Assembly (NCBI GenBank): GCA_964058805.1
Contig: CAXKVV010000337.1
Span: 1 to 46,195, forward strand
Direction of reading: 5' to 3'
DNA length: 46,195 nucleotides
From: Schoenoplectus triqueter
Lineage: Eukaryota; Streptophyta; Magnoliopsida; Poales; Cyperaceae
The notes under the pieces are model-generated. The model was given only the letters and a program-made list of their open reading frames with translations, was not told where the DNA came from and did no database searches. This document shows, one piece after another, positions 43,261-46,195 of this stretch. Both the position numbers and the translations under genes were made by a program. Numbering within the stretch: position 1 is the first letter of the stretch; each line of letters begins with the position of its first letter.

Positions 43261-43940
43261 GAATATGGCCGCCCACACTAAACACTAACAGACATAGTAT
43301 CATAATCGCTCAAATTTGGATTAAAAATCTTAATCATATTAAGAATAGTAAATATATAATATTGATCAAAAGAAAAACACTCTGGCACGGCCGAACCCAC
43401 CAAATGACGGGGTCAGCGGATAACCGACAAGCAAAGGTGCGCAGTGTATATACAGACCAAGTGGATTGTAACCCGTTGGTCTGGTTATACAAGATAACCT
43501 CAGACTGAGATCACCCGGCCCGCCTCTCAGCACTTTCCCAAGCATTTAATGCATGATTAACTATCCATCTTAACTGATAATTGGTGAAAATAAGAGTATT
43601 ATCCTACTAATCATAATCTATAACTTTAATTATTTAATTCTAATCTAATCCTATATCGGGACTATTTCTCGAGTCCTACTCCTATCTTATCTACATGCGA
43701 TGTGACATGATATGACATGCGAATGTGGGTATATCTTGAATATACTGGTCAATTTACCGAATGGATATGACAGGTCAGATTAAGTTTCTAAATAGTGGTT
43801 GGTCAGAAAATACGGTAGTTCAGATTTATTTTAAAAATATTTTATTTTCATTTTGGATTCCTAATTATGAAGAAAGAAAATCAAATCCCAGGAAACTGTA
43901 CCTGAGAGTAATTTGGTTAGATCAGTAATGTCAAATTTAC

Positions 43941-44027
43941 TTAGTCTTCGGTGACGCTCACGATCTCGTCAGCCGTCTCATCCTGAGTGTACTCGTTTGT
44001 CGGCTCGTCAAGATAAATTTCGAGAAC
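43941..44027 (-). CDS. Doubtful acidic terminal exon
   Basis: On the minus strand, directly after an acceptor-like ACTTCATAG, 28 codons read VLEIYLDEPTNEYTQDETAD.. and end at TAA. The composition is acidic and unlike the surrounding AT-rich DNA. It could be the last exon of a gene or retroelement transcript coming from the right. No family is recognised. Confidence 0.25.
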   Translation of the reverse strand, partial: VLEIYLDEPTNEYTQDETADEIVSVTED

Positions 44028-44248
44028 CTATGAAGTCAAAATAAATTAAATTGGTGAGTATCCTATTCACGTTGAATCTAGTTAGGTCAAGGTGTATCGG
44101 ACTAGGAGACGGGAGTATTATTATTTGAAATTTATAATCATGTTATATTTATTTTGAGTAATGTAATTAATTTAATTTAATTTAGATTGATTAAGTTAAC
44201 TTAACATTATCGCTCAATTATTTTAATTAGGATAATTAATTAATTAAA

Positions 44249-44263
44249 AATAGAGAAATTGAT

Positions 44264-44312
<49 letters not shown>

Positions 44313-44420
44313 CATTATTCCATTATTGAATAGAGAAATCGATTAATAGATATTTATATATATTAATGAATGTTATTCAATTACTAAAATAGAGAAATTG
44401 ATTAATATATATTTTATATT
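44249..44420. repeat. (TA)n with flanking 60-80-bp repeats
   Basis: A 44-bp pure (TA)n at 44266-44309. The phrase ATAGAGAAATTGAT(C/T)AATA occurs at about 44249, 44329 (AAATCGATTAATA) and 44390, a three-fold repeat with the TA run expanded in the first unit. Confidence 0.75.
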
Positions 44421-44701
44421 ATAATTTATTATTATACTTTATTTATTATTTTATAACCTCTAATTATTTATATCATATTCTTTAATTATAACTCATTTCA
44501 TATATTATTATTATTTTCATAAATTAGAAAATATATTATATAAAATTAGAATTAAAAATAAAGATCAAAATGAAAGAAAAGAAATTTAATTAAACTTAAA
44601 TTTAATTAATATTTTTATTTAATTTAAAATGTATTGGTGTTTTAATGTGTTTGGGATCATAGACTGCCTCCGAAACCACTGTATCTGTTCGGATTTTCAT
44701 T

Positions 44702-44779
44702 ATCATCTCCCGTTTTACACTATAAGTTTTATTTTAAAAATATTTTATCATGTAATCATCTCCCGTTTTACACTATAAG
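44702..44779. repeat. Short direct repeat, 53-bp offset
   Basis: ATCATCTCCCGTTTTACACT followed by ATAAG occurs at 44702 and 44755 without change. Confidence 0.9.
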
Positions 44780-45699
44780 TATTAATTAATTATTAGTTGC
44801 GCACGTTTTAAATTATGACACCTACTAATTTATTAATTATACTTTTATCCCGCTTAACCTTTCGGCTCATTTAACTTGATCAATTTATTTTCCGACTATT
44901 CTTATAGTTTCAATTGTACGTAAAGGTTAAATTTTGTGCATATAACCCTCTGTGAGGTGCTATTATCACAAATTCATTTAAGCCCCTTAATTTTATCATA
45001 TTTCACAATTTGACCCTTAACTTATACAGGCTTTACAAATCAGCCCCTATATTTATTATATTTCACAATTCAGTCCCTGACAAAGGATATACCATATTAA
45101 TTACAACCCAAATGGCACAATAATTAATAGTAGAAGGGGGCTGGTACAACAAGCTCAGAAGATAGTTAGTGTCACTAGCCAGCACAAGCCAACCATATAA
45201 CAAAGCTCACATCAGGATTAACAAAACCACATGAGCAGCAAGACAACACAGGAAATGGTACCAATTGTTACAACAAGACAATCACAAGCACACAGACAAC
45301 AACAGGCAACAAGGGTCAAAGAGTGTAAGATATCACAAATCAAAATCAACCAGTAAGAGCCACTTTAAACCTCCTTGCTTCACTGGTACCAATTGGTACC
45401 AGTGTACCAAGGCACATAAATCAAATTGCCAAACAGTACTAACTGAACCAGCTCAACCCCATGTACCAGAATCAAACAACAACAACAACATCAGTTGGCA
45501 CCAATACTCAATCCATTACATAAACATATTTAGGTACAACCACTCAACGGAAGAGCATCAACAATGCATGCAACCCGATAATTGACAATGCAGCACAGCA
45601 AATAGCACACAGAAGCCCAAAACAAAGCCGAGAACAACACCACAAAATTGGAAAACGAAAGCACGAGGCTCAACTGCCGGCATGGCCCACATGGCCAGA

Positions 45700-46195
45700 C
45701 AGATATAAAGAAGGATAATACCCAATTTAGCTCAAGACAGCAATGAGGAGGCACAGGGGAGGGCTCGGCCAGCTTAGCCTAACGCTGGGTAGGGCTGACG
45801 GGTGTGGTCAGCAGAGGCTCTGGTTGGGTCCAGCGCTGCTTGTCCTCGCCTAGAGGTGGCTGCACAGTAGTCGGGTGGCGGCGCAGTTGACGGTAAGGCT
45901 TGGATAGGGAGTTATCCTAAGGTACGGAGGGGTGGCAAGGCCGACAAGGTCGGAGATAGCCAGCAGTTGAGGAGCAGTTAAGTGAGCTGCAATCGCCGGT
46001 GTGAGGCTCCAGCAGAGAAGGCGACGATGGCGACGCTGCCACCTTAGTAGGCGAGTAGAAAGGGGGGTAGAGTTTTCGCGCGGATAGAGCAAGCAAGGGC
46101 GAGGGGAGGGAGCAGAGTGAAATCGTTAGAGGGGTGAGGGAGATCGGAAAAGAGGAGAAGTGCCAGAGAGATTTGGGGCGAATGAGGGGAAAAAG
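45700..46195 (-). other. GC-rich segment at the window edge
   Basis: The GC content rises sharply. On the minus strand it is pyrimidine-rich (CTCCCTCACCCC-type), as in a plant 5' untranslated leader or the start of a retroelement transcript running leftward. The open frames (45850-46092 minus and others) have no recognisable domain. What it starts lies outside the window. Confidence 0.4.

Larger units (their letters stand above)
41450..46195 (-). mobile_element. Retroelement-derived block (probably LTR/untranslated parts), open at the right edge
   Basis: Read on the minus strand, the block starts GC-rich at the window edge, passes TGGTACC-rich and T-rich leader-like sequence, then tandem modules with GGCCCCTGGTTGGTAC and CTCCTAGGGCGAT, and ends near an ATCACTTTATTGGTAAGCAC region. 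Long non-coding, tandemly repeated GC-richer sequence in AT-rich DNA is common in large plant LTR retrotransposons. I found no gag, protease, reverse transcriptase or integrase and no matching LTR pair, so this is an inference from texture. Confidence 0.35.

Noticed and set aside
45265..45585. 106-codon Asn/His/Gln-rich frame
   Set aside because: The composition follows CAA-type repeats, and no domain is seen.

Overview
The window looks like nuclear DNA from a flowering plant. It is very AT-rich, with two clear plant genes that contain introns (a PUX2-type UBX protein and an HMG-Y/HMGA-type AT-hook protein), many class II transposon families typical of angiosperms, and long (TA)n, (GA)n and (ATT)n microsatellites. 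I see nothing bacterial, organellar or viral. I cannot name the species from the sequence.

Layout. Bases 1-860 are AT-rich and hold one foldback repeat. Bases 865-4649 are a nearly complete Mutator-like element (MULE) with long terminal inverted repeats, a 9-bp target duplication and a broken transposase gene. Bases 4650-9300 have no gene but contain a 215-bp inverted-repeat MITE with an 11-bp target duplication. Bases 9330-15277 (minus strand) are a three-exon PUX2 gene, whose 3.4-kb second intron is filled with repeats: two foldbacks, a SINE-like tRNA-derived head and three copies of a short conserved motif. Bases 15.4-22.1 kb are intergenic, with LTR-like debris, an (ATT)n tract and a 533-bp hAT-type MITE with a perfect 8-bp target duplication. 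Bases 22637-23252 (minus strand) are the two-exon HMGA gene. Bases 23.8-31 kb are a dense field of hAT-type MITEs and foldback elements set in (TA)n/(GA)n tracts. Bases 31-39 kb are AT-rich, with decayed copia-LTR-like and CACTA-like pieces and one doubtful small gene start near 37.8 kb. Bases 39987-41293 are a Tourist/Harbinger-like element swollen by about 950 bases of almost pure A/T. Bases 41.3 kb to the end look like retroelement-derived, mostly non-coding DNA with tandem modules, turning GC-rich at the right edge.

The two genes share a strand but not a function. PUX2-type proteins act as adaptors for the AAA-ATPase CDC48, whereas HMGA proteins bind AT-rich DNA. Nothing suggests an operon-like system. 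The strongest candidate for something under-described is the group of foldback elements bordered by composite (TA)n(GA)n microsatellites, which sit next to or inside one another at 9.7-10.5, 25.2-27.0 and 30.4-30.8 kb.
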